Positions 27,353-39,170 of a stretch of 64,000 nucleotides of DNA are shown here, one piece after another (position 1 is the first letter of the stretch; every line of letters begins with the position of its first letter). This stretch comes from Thamnaconus septentrionalis (lineage: Eukaryota > Chordata > Actinopteri > Tetraodontiformes > Monacanthidae). The stretch lies in NCBI GenBank assembly GCA_009823395.1, contig CM020514.1, positions 14,587,466 through 14,651,465 on the forward strand. The letters run 5' to 3'. A program made the translations under genes and the position numbers. The notes below the pieces were generated by a model that saw only the letters and a list, made by a program, of their open reading frames with translations, did no database searches and had not been told where the DNA came from.

Positions 27353-30300
27353 ATGGCCCCGATCTCCATCACCTCAGTGCTGATCAGCGAGAGCGTTGAC
27401 CCTCGCTGCAAAGCCATCCTGGAGGAGAACGGCATCCGGGTCACGGAGAAGCAGAACATGAAGAAGGACGAGTTGATCGCCGAGATAAAGGTGCGTGCAG
27501 CGTTACACAACGCGCAGCCACGGGTTCCCCCCCTCCTTCCCTCCACTCTCCCTTGGAAAGAAAAGTTGTGTCGCTGCGTAAATTTGCATCTTCTGCAAAG
27601 CTCGGCTGATCGATCGTCTTGCTGGCGCTCCAAAGGGGGAACTTGGTGTAAAATTTCACTTTCCAGTTGGTTGCCGACGTTGCTCCCACGCAGGATGTGA
27701 AAATTGTCGCCCAATGCCGAGATGACGCAACACAGCCCCCGGTTTGCTATCCAAGTGCCACATGCAGCCGATGCATTGTGCACTCTGCCTGTACATCGTG
27801 TACATCTGCTGTTCATGCATCTGAACAGCAGAGATGCGCTAATGAGCGGAGATCCGACTCCGAACAAAGGAACAAGAAAATCTCTCAAAACTGAGCAGAA
27901 GGAACTTGCAGAGGAGGTTCTGAGGTGGACTGGTTTAGTTATATGGGGACCAGCGATGATCTGTGCTTTGTGCAGAAGCTTGCACTCTTGCTGCTTTTGG
28001 TAGCATGGCCAGAAGATGTAAGGTCACCATGGCCTGTTTGATGATGCTTGACATCTGTTCCAACTAAACCTGGACCTTTGCATGGTAGCCGAGTGGCTCA
28101 GATTTCAACTCTGAAGTCAAGCTCATGGAGGGATTCAGGTGTTTAATCGGGTTTATTAGCTGCTTTGCTCTCATCTAAACTGCAAACACGTTTTCTCTTT
28201 TTGCTGCAATGGTTTCTGCAGTTATCCTTCCAATTGCACTTTTCTTTTCACAGACTTGCATTTGACCGCAGGCAGACGTTTGCTTTAATGTGCGTTGTTT
28301 TTATAAAAGCATTAGTTCAGCACTCATCTTTGGGCCTCACATGACCTCCACGACAAGCATTTGTTTGTTTGGCCGTCGATTGCAGCTTATGCTGTGTGGT
28401 GTTTATCAGCTATTGTGTAGATGTGCTGACTGCTGAAGCGTGCAGCTCTAAAAGAGTATATAAGGGACAACATGTCCTAATGAAAGTAATGTGCACTCTG
28501 CTGCCAGACCTTTATTTCCTGCTGTTGTTTCCAGGCCAGTCGTGACTCTGGCCTGAAACCAGCTGACTGCTCCACATTGAAATGCATTCCGTTGGGAAGT
28601 TTCACACTAATGTTTTACGGCGTTCCCAATGAACGTGTCTTTATTACCCACAGCTGAAACTCATTCCGGCTTTTGAAACCCTCAAACAGGAAATGGAGGA
28701 TAAAAGGGACACGTTGTGCTGAGGTCTTCAGAGAGTGTCTGAGTGAATATAGAGTAAACGTGGGTGTCTACACTCACACACGCTTCAGGCTTGAGCGGTT
28801 TGTTCTGCGCTGCGAAATGCTCCCAACAGAAGCTGCATGGCAAAAAGCCAAGACTCTCCACATTGTTGGCTTTTTTTGAAGTCCCTGCCAGCTCTGTCAC
28901 CGGACTTCGAGTCTAAGCTGAACCAAGCTACGTTAATGTGAAGAAGACCTCAGTTGTAAATAACTAACATGCATTCAATTAAAATTCTACACAAACTCTG
29001 TTCCAAACATTTAATTTCTTGGTAAGTGTGGGCATGATGTAATACTTTTTTTTGGTCCTCAGTCTGATAGTTTTCCTTGCCTCGTATATCCAATATATTT
29101 TTTGGATGTGTGTATTGTTCATTTCTGAGTTCAGTGGAGCAACTACACACGATTAAGTATTCAAAATTCTCTGTTGATCTTTTTTACAGCCCACAAAATC
29201 AGCGTTTTGGCTTCCTGCTGAGACCTGTGCTTTGCGGACCCTCTGATGAGTTCAGTGAAGGGATAGAGAGTGGCAGAGATTGATTATTGTTAGAACATTG
29301 GTAAAGTGAATTTTCTATGTAGAGAAAAATAAAAGTCAAATGAATCACATGTTCTGAAAATGTCTCTCGATTACAGAACTATGACGGCCTGGTTGTCAGA
29401 TCGGCGACAAAGGTCACAGCTGATGTCATCAACGCCGCTGATAACCTGAAAATCATTGGGAGAGCCGGCACTGGCGTGGACAATGTGGACGTGGACGCCG
29501 CCACCAAGAAGGGAGTTATCGTCATGAAGTGAGTCTTCGTTTTTCCGCCCCGCTCGTGTTTTGCTGTCCGTGTTTTAATCGCAGTCGGTTCCTCTCGGCA
29601 GCACGCCGAGCGGAAACACCATCAGCGCTGCGGAGCTCACCTGTTCCATGGTGATCAACCTCTCAAGGTGAGAAGAGCTCTTCAAGCTATCCATGCCGGT
29701 GTGCCAACAGCAGTTGTGTTTAATCTCCTTCATATTTTCCTGTCTCAGAAATGTGCCTCAAGCCGTCATATCAATGAAGCAGGGCAACTGGGATCGTAAA
29801 AAGGTGAGCAGACGATTCGCTCGTTGGCCAGTTGAACGGCTGCCCAGAGCGGTCACGGCCGTGCGGTCGGCCCCGTTGCTCGGTCGCCCGTCCCTAATCT
29901 GATGTGACTCCTGCAGTATTTTGGATTTCCAAGACTGGGCTCAGTGTTTTGTTTCCGATTGTTCACAGTTCATGGGTGCGGAGCTGCTCGGCAAGGTGCT
30001 TGGAATAGTTGGACTGGGAAGAATCGGGAAGGAGGTGGCGACGAGAATGCAGTCGTTTGGCATGAGGGTAAGAAGGGGTCACGAGTGGGGGGGGCGCTGT
30101 CGAGTCAGATCTGTCAGTGTAGTTAAATTATTCATAAAAATACAAATTGAAAGATGGATGTCTGCCTCACCCTCTTCTTCCCAGACAATCGGCTACGATC
30201 CCATCACTCCCCCTGAGGTGTCTGCCACCTGGGGCGTGGAGCAGATGTCTCTGGAGCAGCTCTGGCCTCAGTGTGACTACATCACCGTCCACACACCCCT

Positions 30301-33264
30301 GTTGCCTTCTACCGTTGGTGAGATACCCTGATCTTGACACGATTCCTGCAAGAAGGAGGTGCTTAAAGTCTGACATTTGTATCCATCATTTTGCCCTTAG
30401 GTTTGCTCAATGACAAGTCCTTTGCTAAGTGCAAGAAGGGAGTGAAGGTGGTGAACTGCGCCCGCGGAGGCATCATCGACGAGGCGGCTCTGCTCAGAGC
30501 GCTAGAGTCCGGACAGTGTGGAGGAGCGGGGCTCGACGTTTTCGTCGAGGCAAGGCAATCTGCGATTTGTTTGATCCAGACTTGGATCTCTCAGCGGCAT
30601 CTCACTAAATGTATGTATTTGGTTGTTGCAGGAGCCTCCGAAAGACCGTTCACTGGTCGAGCACCCCAATGTGATCAGCTGCCCGCACCTCGGAGCCAGC
30701 ACGAAGGAAGCCCAGGCCCGCTGTGGGGAGGACATCGCTCTTCAGATGGTGGACATGGTGAAGGGGAAGCAGTTGGTCGGAGCAGTGAGTTCTCCCTCAA
30801 GTTCCTCCTCCTCGAAGCAAAGAGTCACAGGGGCTCACTCCCGTTTCACCCCAAATTATTGAAATTATTAAATATAACACTTCTGTATAGTAGCAGAGTA
30901 AAGTTTACAAATATACATGTCTGGAAAGTTGTTTGTGTGACAAGTGCAGCAGCAGTAGAAGACCAAAGGATAAATTGATCCCTTTGAAGGTCATCAAGCA
31001 GTGGCACCATAAGGCTCATCTTATCCTGGACACAAGATTTAATTTGAGGTTGCATCACATTTTGAACCAGTCATCAAATATGTTGGATACCTCTTTAACA
31101 AAATTAAAGTTACTGTTGTGCATTGGGCTTGGACATTTTGAAGAAAGATGTTTTGTGTCACCTAGAGATGCAAATGTAGTTTGAAGGTTCGTTACTGACC
31201 CGGAATGGATTAGTGCACAGGATGGCAACACCCAGTATATGTCAACAAGGCGTGGAGTGTACGCACACGACATCTGCTTGTGACGAGCTGCATTCAGAGA
31301 GGGCTACCTTTGTAAAATAAATAAATAAATAAAAGCAAAAGAAATATTATGCTCATTTTGATGCTTTCAGTGTGTGAATTTCACTTGACTAAAACACACA
31401 CAGTATATTAAAGATTTCATTCCCTTAATCAAAGCTGCCTCTTTCAGGTGAATGCCCAGGTGTTGGTCAGCACGTTCTGCAAGGAGTCGCATCCTCTGAT
31501 GAGGCTGGGAGAAGCTATGGGAGCTGTGCTGCGGTCCTGCGTCGCTTCTCAGAAGCCCATCAGCAGTGTTCAAATCACCACTCAGGGTAAAGTTGCAGCA
31601 CCGAATCCTCTCCCAGCACAGAGGCCTCCAACAGGGAATGCCGTCGCAGTTATTTTGCGAGGTTTCTGCTCCCTCTAGTGGCAGCGTTGCGAAACAAGCA
31701 CTGAAAAGTAGAGCCAGCCAGACTCTTCTGTGGAGTTCATTCGCAGCAGTGGTGCAGTTTACGTGATACGCAGGTATACGCCGTATAACCTCTAGAAAAG
31801 GTCCCGAATTACCGTATAACCACTAAAAAAAAAAAGTGCAAAGATACTTATCAGTATGTTTTTTTTTGGACAAAACGTTCATTTTCCCGTTTAAAAATAT
31901 GATTAGAAAGATGTTATGTTATTTTCTGATATTTTTGAGTCAGCCATTGCTTTAGTACCACTTTAGAGACTGTATTTGTGTGTTATCAGCGCTTTTTGTA
32001 CCTGATTGCTACTACTGCAGGCTAGAAACACGTGATGTTGTTAGAAAACATTGGTAAAGAAAAATTTGCATTTCAGACTCATTTCAATGTTGTTGCCGCT
32101 AACAGATGTTTTATTTTTCTCTCTTTAAAACCAGGTGACGGTATGAAGTCCTCCACCAGTTACGTGACCTCCTCAGTTTTGGTCGGACTGCTGAACCAAG
32201 AAGGCGGCTCTTGCCACAACCTCATCAACGTGATCAGCTTGGCCAAGGAGTCTGGAATCATGGTGCGTCGGTGTGTCGAGCCTGTTTTCATTATGAGAAA
32301 ATAACATTTCCACTCGCTGGACAGATCAACCAGAGCCACTGCGTGGCGGACGGCGCCGCTAGCGGCGTGTGCAAGGTGGAGATCGTCGCCGGAGGCTGCA
32401 GCTACGCGGCCGGCGGTGCCGTTCAGGGCGGCGTGCCGGTGCTGCTGAAGCTCAACAACAGTGTTTACAGACAGCCAGTGTCTCTCGCTGGACATCTGCT
32501 GGTCTTCAAAGCCTCGGCTAATCCTCAGCTGCTCTCCTCAGTGGCCGGTAAGAAAGTTTCACGTCCCATAAGGCTGAAGTTGGGTGCGTTGGGTTCAACC
32601 TGGTTTTTTAAAAGAGTTGGAAGCCCTTTTCAAATAAAATAAAAAAATGTGCGTATTTAATCCGAACTGTAACAACAAATTACTGGGAATTCAGGTGTCG
32701 CTCACCCAAATGTGAAATTCCGCAGTTAAGCAGGTTAACTGGTAATGACGTCATAATTGATTGAGCCTTCAGTCACTGGACAGTTTGTTCGTAAATGATT
32801 TAACTCCGTCCCTAGTTACATTTTAACGACTCCCAGTGAGTTAGCGCAGTAACGCTGAGGAATGAAGGTAAAAAATTTTGAAAATTGTTCGTACAGTGAA
32901 AAAATCGATGCCAAAAGAATAACTGTTCTGTTGAAAGTGGTTAAAGGTTAACTTTTTTATGCAGCTCCTGTTGAAATAATTCTGTCAGCACAGTACTGTC
33001 TTCAGTTTTTCTCTGCAGGTCTGATACGTTTGAATGAAAAAGGCTCTGAGCTTTGACTCTCTTCTAATTCGCACCTATTCTCTCTCTCCCCAATTGTTCT
33101 CTGTTTTAGGCGCTCTGGCCACAAAGGGAGTGGAGATTGAGTCTTTCAGTGCTCCTGCGGACCGCACTGGAGATCAGTGGTTTTGTGTGAGGCTGTCCTC
33201 TCCCCTGACGGACCTTGATGCCTTGAAGCCTGCGGTGAAAGAAGCTGCTCAGCTCACCATTTAG
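27353..33264 (+). CDS. phgdh: D-3-phosphoglycerate dehydrogenase
   Basis: Cytosolic NAD-dependent enzyme oxidising 3-phosphoglycerate to 3-phosphohydroxypyruvate, the first step of serine synthesis. Exons: 27353-27490, 29377-29528, 29602-29667, 29749-29803, 29969-30067, 30185-30317, 30401-30549, 30632-30784, 31448-31586, 32135-32262, 32325-32547, 33110-33264; 529 residues, against 533 in human. The nucleotide-binding GLGRIG is at 152-157. Catalytic Arg236 (NCARGG), Glu265 (first codon of exon 8) and His283 ([12 protein letters not shown]) keep the human numbering exactly. C-terminal regulatory domains follow from about residue 315. The intron after 30549 has a GC donor. Intron 1 is 1.9 kb. 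Human PHGDH is on chromosome 1p12, so this gene is out of place against the otherwise conserved 2q31 order. Poly(A) signal at 33516-33521. Confidence 0.97.
27491..29376 (+). other. phgdh intron 1
   Basis: A 1.9-kb intron, the largest in the gene. It contains a tRNA A-box look-alike at 28086-28096 without a B-box, and otherwise nothing I recognise. The open frames inside lack domain features. Confidence 0.6.
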
Positions 33265-33515
33265 ATGGACAGCGGCCACCAACGCCTTTCTGAAACCTAA
33301 AACCTCTCTGAGAGTGTCTGAAATAATTGATCTGTCTGGGTCTTCAGCATTTGCTTTTCTACTAACAACTTGTTCAGAAGTTGGCCACCTATAGTTTAGA
33401 AGTTGCGTTTTTGATAACATTCCAGTGTTTAGATGCGATAACTGCACTTTTATTGAAGTAGAACTGAATAACTGTTTTTCCCATTCTGTTCTGCACTTTC
33501 AAATCAAAGATGTGA

Positions 33516-33521
33516 AATAAA
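33516..33521 (+). terminator. phgdh poly(A) signal
   Basis: AATAAA 252 nt after the phgdh stop codon. Confidence 0.7.
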
Positions 33522-34744
33522 GTGCACTAACTAAAGAAAGTGGGTTTCGTAGTACTTAGAAGATGCGCCAACACGGATTAACATTGTTTACAGTCTTCTT
33601 TTTGAGCATTAGTGTGTTGTAGTATTAAACAATCCAATAAATCATTTTGCAGCGCTGCCTTGCAGAGTTTAAATGTTTGCAGTTTTACATTTGAGGGACG
33701 GAATTTCCACTTTATTGCTGGTTTTTCAAAAAAATCCTTTTAGTATATAATTAAATCACCATGTCCTGACTCAATTCATAAATATGTCATATCAACTATA
33801 GTACTTAATCTGTAGTTTAATGTTATGTCTGCAGTATTGTATCATAATTTGTTTGAACATCTGTATTAAAGGCCCAGTCCTTCAGTACAGATGTACTGTT
33901 AGGCACAGCATCTAATGTTCAGAACTGCAATGCATTTTGCAAACAGTGTTAAAGGTTCCCTGGGGGCCCACACCTACACCCAGTGTGATGTCAGGTAAAA
34001 CAATCAAACACAAGTGGTACAAAGTGTCCACCTCCCTACAAGGGGACCTGGCCTTATGTAAACATAGACACTTATTAAACAACAGTTGTTTATAATGACC
34101 CTGTCTCACGACAAACTTGCACTACAGATATCCACATACATTCTCTGCTCCATCTCATGCCTTTACATGTTAAAAGCTGAGCCTTTAAAAAAAAATGCAA
34201 GTTAGTACCTGCAGCTCACATAGTTGGACTGCCATGAAGCCATTAATCCTGCGTTCTTTTGGTTTACAGTGCGTGATATACAGCCTGTTCCAAACATAAA
34301 AATGTAGTTAGTGCCCCTCCTCCTGTAAGACTGCTCAGCCTTCTTACATGAGACCACCTCGAGCAGCCCGCGCAGTCCCGTACAGGAATGAATATTGTGC
34401 ACTGTGCGGTTAATCCTCGCAAGGATTAGACGGAGCCTTGGTCACTCTGCTCTGCTCTGGAATCGGGCACGTAAATAACCATGACAACGGTGTGAATGTG
34501 GGGTGAAAACATGAATAGCGAGCAGCAAGGACAGCGACTGAAACACATTGGAGGCTCCAAAGACCCGTTGCTCGGATGACCTATCGGGGGGTGCGATGAT
34601 CATGATTGATCGATTGATTGATGAAACTGCATTTGCTCCAATCTTTTAGTGCTGTGTTAAAGAATTAGCAGGATAAAAATTGGCGGAGAATAGATGCATA
34701 AGTATAAATAATAAATTAAAATTACCTAAATATAACTCATCCAA

Positions 34745-34747
<3 letters not shown>

Positions 34748-34807
<60 letters not shown>
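34748..34807. repeat. (GT)30 microsatellite
   Basis: Sixty bases of pure GT dinucleotide, about 250 bp upstream of the end of the klhl23 leader exon. Such tracts are typical of fish genomes and length-variable. Confidence 0.98.
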
Positions 34808-34808
<1 letters not shown>

Positions 34809-35246
34809 GGCTTGCTTTTGTCAGTGAGCGGCTGGTGGTGGACACTTGAGCGTGCTATAGAAAGTGGGGGGAGGAGGAGAAGGAGGAGGAGGAGGCACGA
34901 GGAGGGGGGTGGCCGCTGCTGAGCACAGATACCAAAATAGGATAAGGAGAGCTGCCTGTGACCGTCCCGCTGCAGCTATATTGGGTCTGATGCGTGTTTG
35001 GGAGAGCGGCGTCTCCCCGGTGGAGGACACGGAGGAGGAGGGTCGCTGACGCAACATGGACGTGCGATCGCGCGGTAAGCCTGTCAATTCTGTGGGGTGG
35101 TCGAGTCTTTCCATTTACAAATCAGCTGTTTAGGAAAAAAAAAATGGGGGAGGGAGGTGAGGGGCGATCACAGATGACAACAATCGTGTTTACACGCGCG
35201 CTTGTCCTCGCTTCTCATCTCTGCTCCTTCCTTCCTTCCAGCCGCG

Positions 35247-37456
35247 ATGTCCCTCAAGCCAGCCGAGGTCTACGCCTACGACTTCTGCGACGGCGGCCAC
35301 CCGGCGGAGCTCCTGGACGCCCTGCGGCGCTTCCAAGCGAGCGGCCTGTTCGCCGACGTCACCCTGCGGTGCGGCGAGTCCGGACAGGTGTTCCACTGCC
35401 ACCGGGCGCTGCTGTCGGCCCGCAGCGCCTACTTCCAAGTCATGTTCACGGCCGACATGCGGGAGAGGTCCGACCGCGTCGTCACGCTGCGCGGCGTGGA
35501 CGCCGCCGTGCTGGGCGCCCTGGTGGACTACGTGTACACGGCGCGGGTGAGCATCACTGAGGGCACCGTTCAGAGCCTTCTGGAGGCCGCCGACCTGCTG
35601 CAGTTCTCCGCCGTCAAGCGCGCGTGCGAGGAGTTCCTCGTGCGCCTTCTGGATGTGGACAACTGCCTCGGCATGCACGCCTTCGCCCAGCTGCACCTGT
35701 GCGCCGGTCTGGAGAGGGAGGCGCGCAGGGTGATGCTGAGCAGGTTCGGCGAGCTGCTCGCGCAGGACGAGTTCCTGGAGCTGGGTCACGAGGCGCTGGG
35801 GTCCCTGTTGGCCGCGTGCCACGCCGTGCAGCGAGATGAGGCGCTGGTGGACGCTCTGGTCAAATGGGTAACGCATGACTTGGATAATCGAGTTCACCGT
35901 GCTGCGGACTTGCTGCGATCCATCCACATGGACTTGGATGAGATTTACTTCAAGGCTGCGTTGGACGTGCACGGACATTGTCGGCTCAGCAGTGAGGGGA
36001 AACTGAAGACTTTGCTCACTCAGGCTTTAAGGTGCGGGGACAAGGGCATGTCAGCGTGCAGGAAACTGTCCTCCAGCATGTATGTCATTGGGGGATACTA
36101 CTGGCACCCTCTCTGTGAGGTTCACATATGGGACCCTGTCAGTGACACATGGGTGCAAGGAAAAGATATGCCCGACCCAGCCAGAGAGAGCTACAGCATC
36201 AGCCTACTTGGGGGCAATATCTACGTGACCGGCGGCTACAGGACAAACACAGTGGAGGCTTTGGACACGGTTTCAGTGTACAACTGTGACTATGACGAAT
36301 GGACCGAGGGCCAGCCCATGATCACGGCCAGATACTACCACTGCTCTGTGGCCATGCACGGTTGCATTTATGCAATTGGGGGATACAAGGGAGGTGCTCC
36401 AGAGCAGGAGGCAGAATTTTATGATCCCTTGAAAAAGAAGTGGTTCCCCGTGGCTAAAATGATCCAAGGTATGCAGTGTTTTCTACAGAAAAACTATGGG
36501 TCATAGTATTTACGTGGATGTTGTTTGAGTCAAAGTTGACCCCCTCATAGGAAAATTCCACCTGCTGGGATTTATGATTTAGCATGTCTAACTAAATTTG
36601 GGTTTGGAGCATTTTCAGATTAACATTTTTGTTCAATGATTTTGAAGATTTAGCTGAAAGGTCTTCATCTCAGTCAGAAGGAGAAACTAAATCTAAATGA
36701 TTTACTATAGCCACATAACATTCACCACAATCAGTCAAGCCATTGAGCGATTAAAAGTTCAAAACCTGATCACATCATAATTCACACCAGTCTTTCCAAA
36801 TCTATCAAATAGCTTTGATCAAATTGTTTAGTTAAAAGTAAACAAAAACATAGTCTGTGTAAGCATAATGAAATTATTTCAAACATTTAACCTCTCTTTC
36901 TTTCCTAGGTGTTGGAAATGCCACCGCTTGTGTGATGGGAGAAAAAATCTATGTGAGCGGAGGTCACCATGGGTACAGGGGAAACTGCACCTATGAGAAA
37001 ATCCAGGTTTACAGGTCAGATGTCAATGAGTGGAGTGTCCTTACTGTGGCTCCCCATCCAGGTATGAAAAAGAAGGAAAGAGTTAAATGGGGGGTGGAGG
37101 GTGGACGAATGCTTGATTCTGATGACATCCCTCTTGTCTTTCCAGAGTATGGGCTGTGCTCCGTACCTCTGAACAACATGCTGTATTTGGTGGGTGGACA
37201 GACGACGGTTGCAGACTGCTACAATGTAGAAAGGGATGAATGGAGGCCCATATCGGTGATGAAGGAGAGGAGGATGGAGTGCGGTGCTGTGGTGATAAAT
37301 GGTTGTGTTTATGTAAGTGGGGGATACTCCTACTCAAAAGGGACTTATCTGCAGAGCATTGAGAAGTATGACCCTCAGCTGGACTCCTGGGAGATTGTGG
37401 GGACTTTGCCCAGCCCGACCAGATCACATGGATGCGTTTGTGTTTTCAGTGTTTAG
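35247..37456 (+). CDS. klhl23: Kelch-like protein 23 (BTB-BACK-kelch)
   Basis: Probable CUL3 ubiquitin-ligase adaptor; little is known of its substrates. Coding exons: 35242-36468 (ATG at 35247), 36909-37061, 37146-37456; 561 residues, against 558 in human. BTB at about residues 25-130 (FHCHRALLSARSAYFQVMF), BACK at about 135-240, kelch repeats at about 290-555 with near-identical human motifs such as YIIGGYYWHPL-type, YVTGGYRTNT and YSYSKGTYLQSIEKYDP. A leader exon ends at 35074 (GT at 35075). It contains an in-frame ATG at 35056 that would add eight residues (MDVRSRAA) before MSLKP; I choose 35247 because the human protein begins MALK at that point. The first about 620 nt of the big exon are extremely GC-rich and the remainder is not. 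Poly(A) signal at 37727-37732. Confidence 0.95.
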
Positions 37457-37726
37457 TTCCAAAACCTTATTAGATGTTGTGTCTTTTTGTGCCAAATAGA
37501 TCAATTGTGGAACTATGTTACATCACCGTGTGTGATACACTGTAACACATGACAAGTGTCTACATTTTGCAAAGGATTGTTACACATTTTCACACAGAAT
37601 TTTATAAAGAATGTGAAGCTTTAGTTGATACTCAGGTGCTTTATAATTAACAATTGTTTTTATTTATGTGTTAATGTATTGAATAATGAAACAAGTCCAC
37701 ATTTAGACATGCCACTATATACACCA

Positions 37727-37732
37727 AATAAA
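37727..37732 (+). terminator. klhl23 poly(A) signal
   Basis: AATAAA 271 nt after the klhl23 stop codon. Confidence 0.7.
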
Positions 37733-37784
37733 CCTCAGAGGAACACAAATGTCCTCAAAATTATGCACTCTTAATTTTTTACTT

Positions 37785-37815
<31 letters not shown>

Positions 37816-37867
37816 AAATTTATTCTGAAAGACTTGACTAAAAAAAAGAAGCTATTATTTCATCATT

Positions 37868-37871
<4 letters not shown>

Positions 37872-37921
<50 letters not shown>
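37872..37921. repeat. (TG)25 microsatellite
   Basis: About 50 bases of TG dinucleotide downstream of klhl23, continuing into degenerate TG/GGGTGG sequence. Confidence 0.95.
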
Positions 37922-37923
<2 letters not shown>

Positions 37924-38663
37924 TGAGTGGGTGGGTGGTTGGGGTGGGTAGGTGGGCTGGGAGGAGTGCATTATTCTTGAACAGCAACTAACAAACACTG
38001 TTGCATTAACCATCTTATTAGACTCAGGTCCCACAATTACGTTGAGTCACAGCGACATCATGTGGCTGTGATAATTGTCTCACAGAGCGCTATCGTCGTT
38101 TGATAATTCAGTGCGTTTGCGTTGAAGTATACAGATTTTGGACCTTGGGCGTTTCCGTAGCACGCAGTTCGAACGCCGCAACGTGCAAGTGGCGAAGTTA
38201 CGACTCTTGGTTTGAACGGCTAGCACAAGTCCAAGCGCTACTGTTGCAACGTGTTGTAAGTATATATTCTTTGTACTTTTGTCAATATTTCTATAGCGAC
38301 AATACATTTCTTTCAAATATCATATTAAGAATATTCCACAGATTTTAGGGGAAACACAGAGCCGACTGCCTCTTTCATTTTTGAACGGTGTGCTCTGCTT
38401 TTTGCCATAAAGGAGTTGCGAACAACATAATCAAGTGACGTTAACTTAACGAAAGAAAAAAAATTTAACTCAATGGCCTATTTAATTTCGTGTTCGGTTA
38501 TGTTACCTGTAAATGTGCCCTTGTCCTTGTAGCTGAACGATTTGGCAATTTAGGTGAATTTTTCGAACAATGCGAACGCAGCTGCGGCAGCTCACCCATG
38601 CTAGCTGGTTTGCTATCAAGCTAGTAGCAACAGAAGCATGACTTTAGGGAAACTCTTCTAATT

Positions 38664-38697
<34 letters not shown>

Positions 38698-39170
38698 TGT
38701 ACACGTTTATTAATGTTAATGTTAACAGTTACATGGCGAATATGTTATATGTATAATTTTGTTATTTTGGCACACATACATTCAATTGTATTATTGATAG
38801 CTTTTAAAACGATCAACGCATCTATTGCATGCAACGACAGCTGCAAAAGATGAACTAAGAAACGGCTGTCTGCAATCACGGTAACCAGTCGGTGTGTGCC
38901 ATGCGTGCCAAAACATCCAGAGCAAAACGGCCACTCATCGTCATCTTTGGAAGCATCGAAATGTCTGATATGAACACTAAATATTTGGAAAAAGACACCA
39001 TCCATCTTCAATAATATAATTAGTAGGACGAAGATTTGTTATTTATTGAAATGCGTATATTTCAACCACAAAATAATTGTTTGCAATTTTGCTTCAGTTG
39101 ATAGCCAAGGTAAAAAAAAATATATATTTAAACTCATTTAAGACTTTTTGTTTCCTTTGCTAGAGCAACC

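Larger units (their letters stand above)
33265..35055. other. phgdh 3' UTR and klhl23 upstream region
   Basis: Non-coding. Begins with the phgdh 3' UTR (AATAAA 33516-33521), then AT-rich sequence, a (GT)30 tract, a GGA-rich tract (34861-34917), and GC-rich sequence leading into the klhl23 leader exon, which ends at 35074. PHOSPHO2, present here in mammals, is not found. Confidence 0.6.
37457..39170. other. klhl23 3' UTR and ssb promoter / leader intron
   Basis: Non-coding. Contains the klhl23 poly(A) signal (37727-37732), an (AAAT)n tract (37787-37820), a (TG)25 tract, and a moderately GC-rich stretch around 38050-38255 ending in a good donor (GTAAGT at 38256), which I infer to be the ssb leader exon. 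A poly-T run of 28 lies at 38667-38694. Confidence 0.55.

Noticed and set aside
28083..28145. tRNA-like sequence (A-box TAGCCGAGTGG at 28086-28096)
   Set aside because: The A-box fits, but there is no B-box (GGTTCGANTCC) and no closing acceptor stem, so at most a decayed remnant.
35202..35246. Upstream start for klhl23 within MSSLLISAPSFLP
   Set aside because: This stretch is the pyrimidine tract and acceptor of the leader intron, not exon.
35190..35978. 262-codon open frame on the minus strand
   Set aside because: Antisense of the GC-rich klhl23 BTB/BACK coding sequence; high GC removes stop codons. No domain, splice structure or start support.
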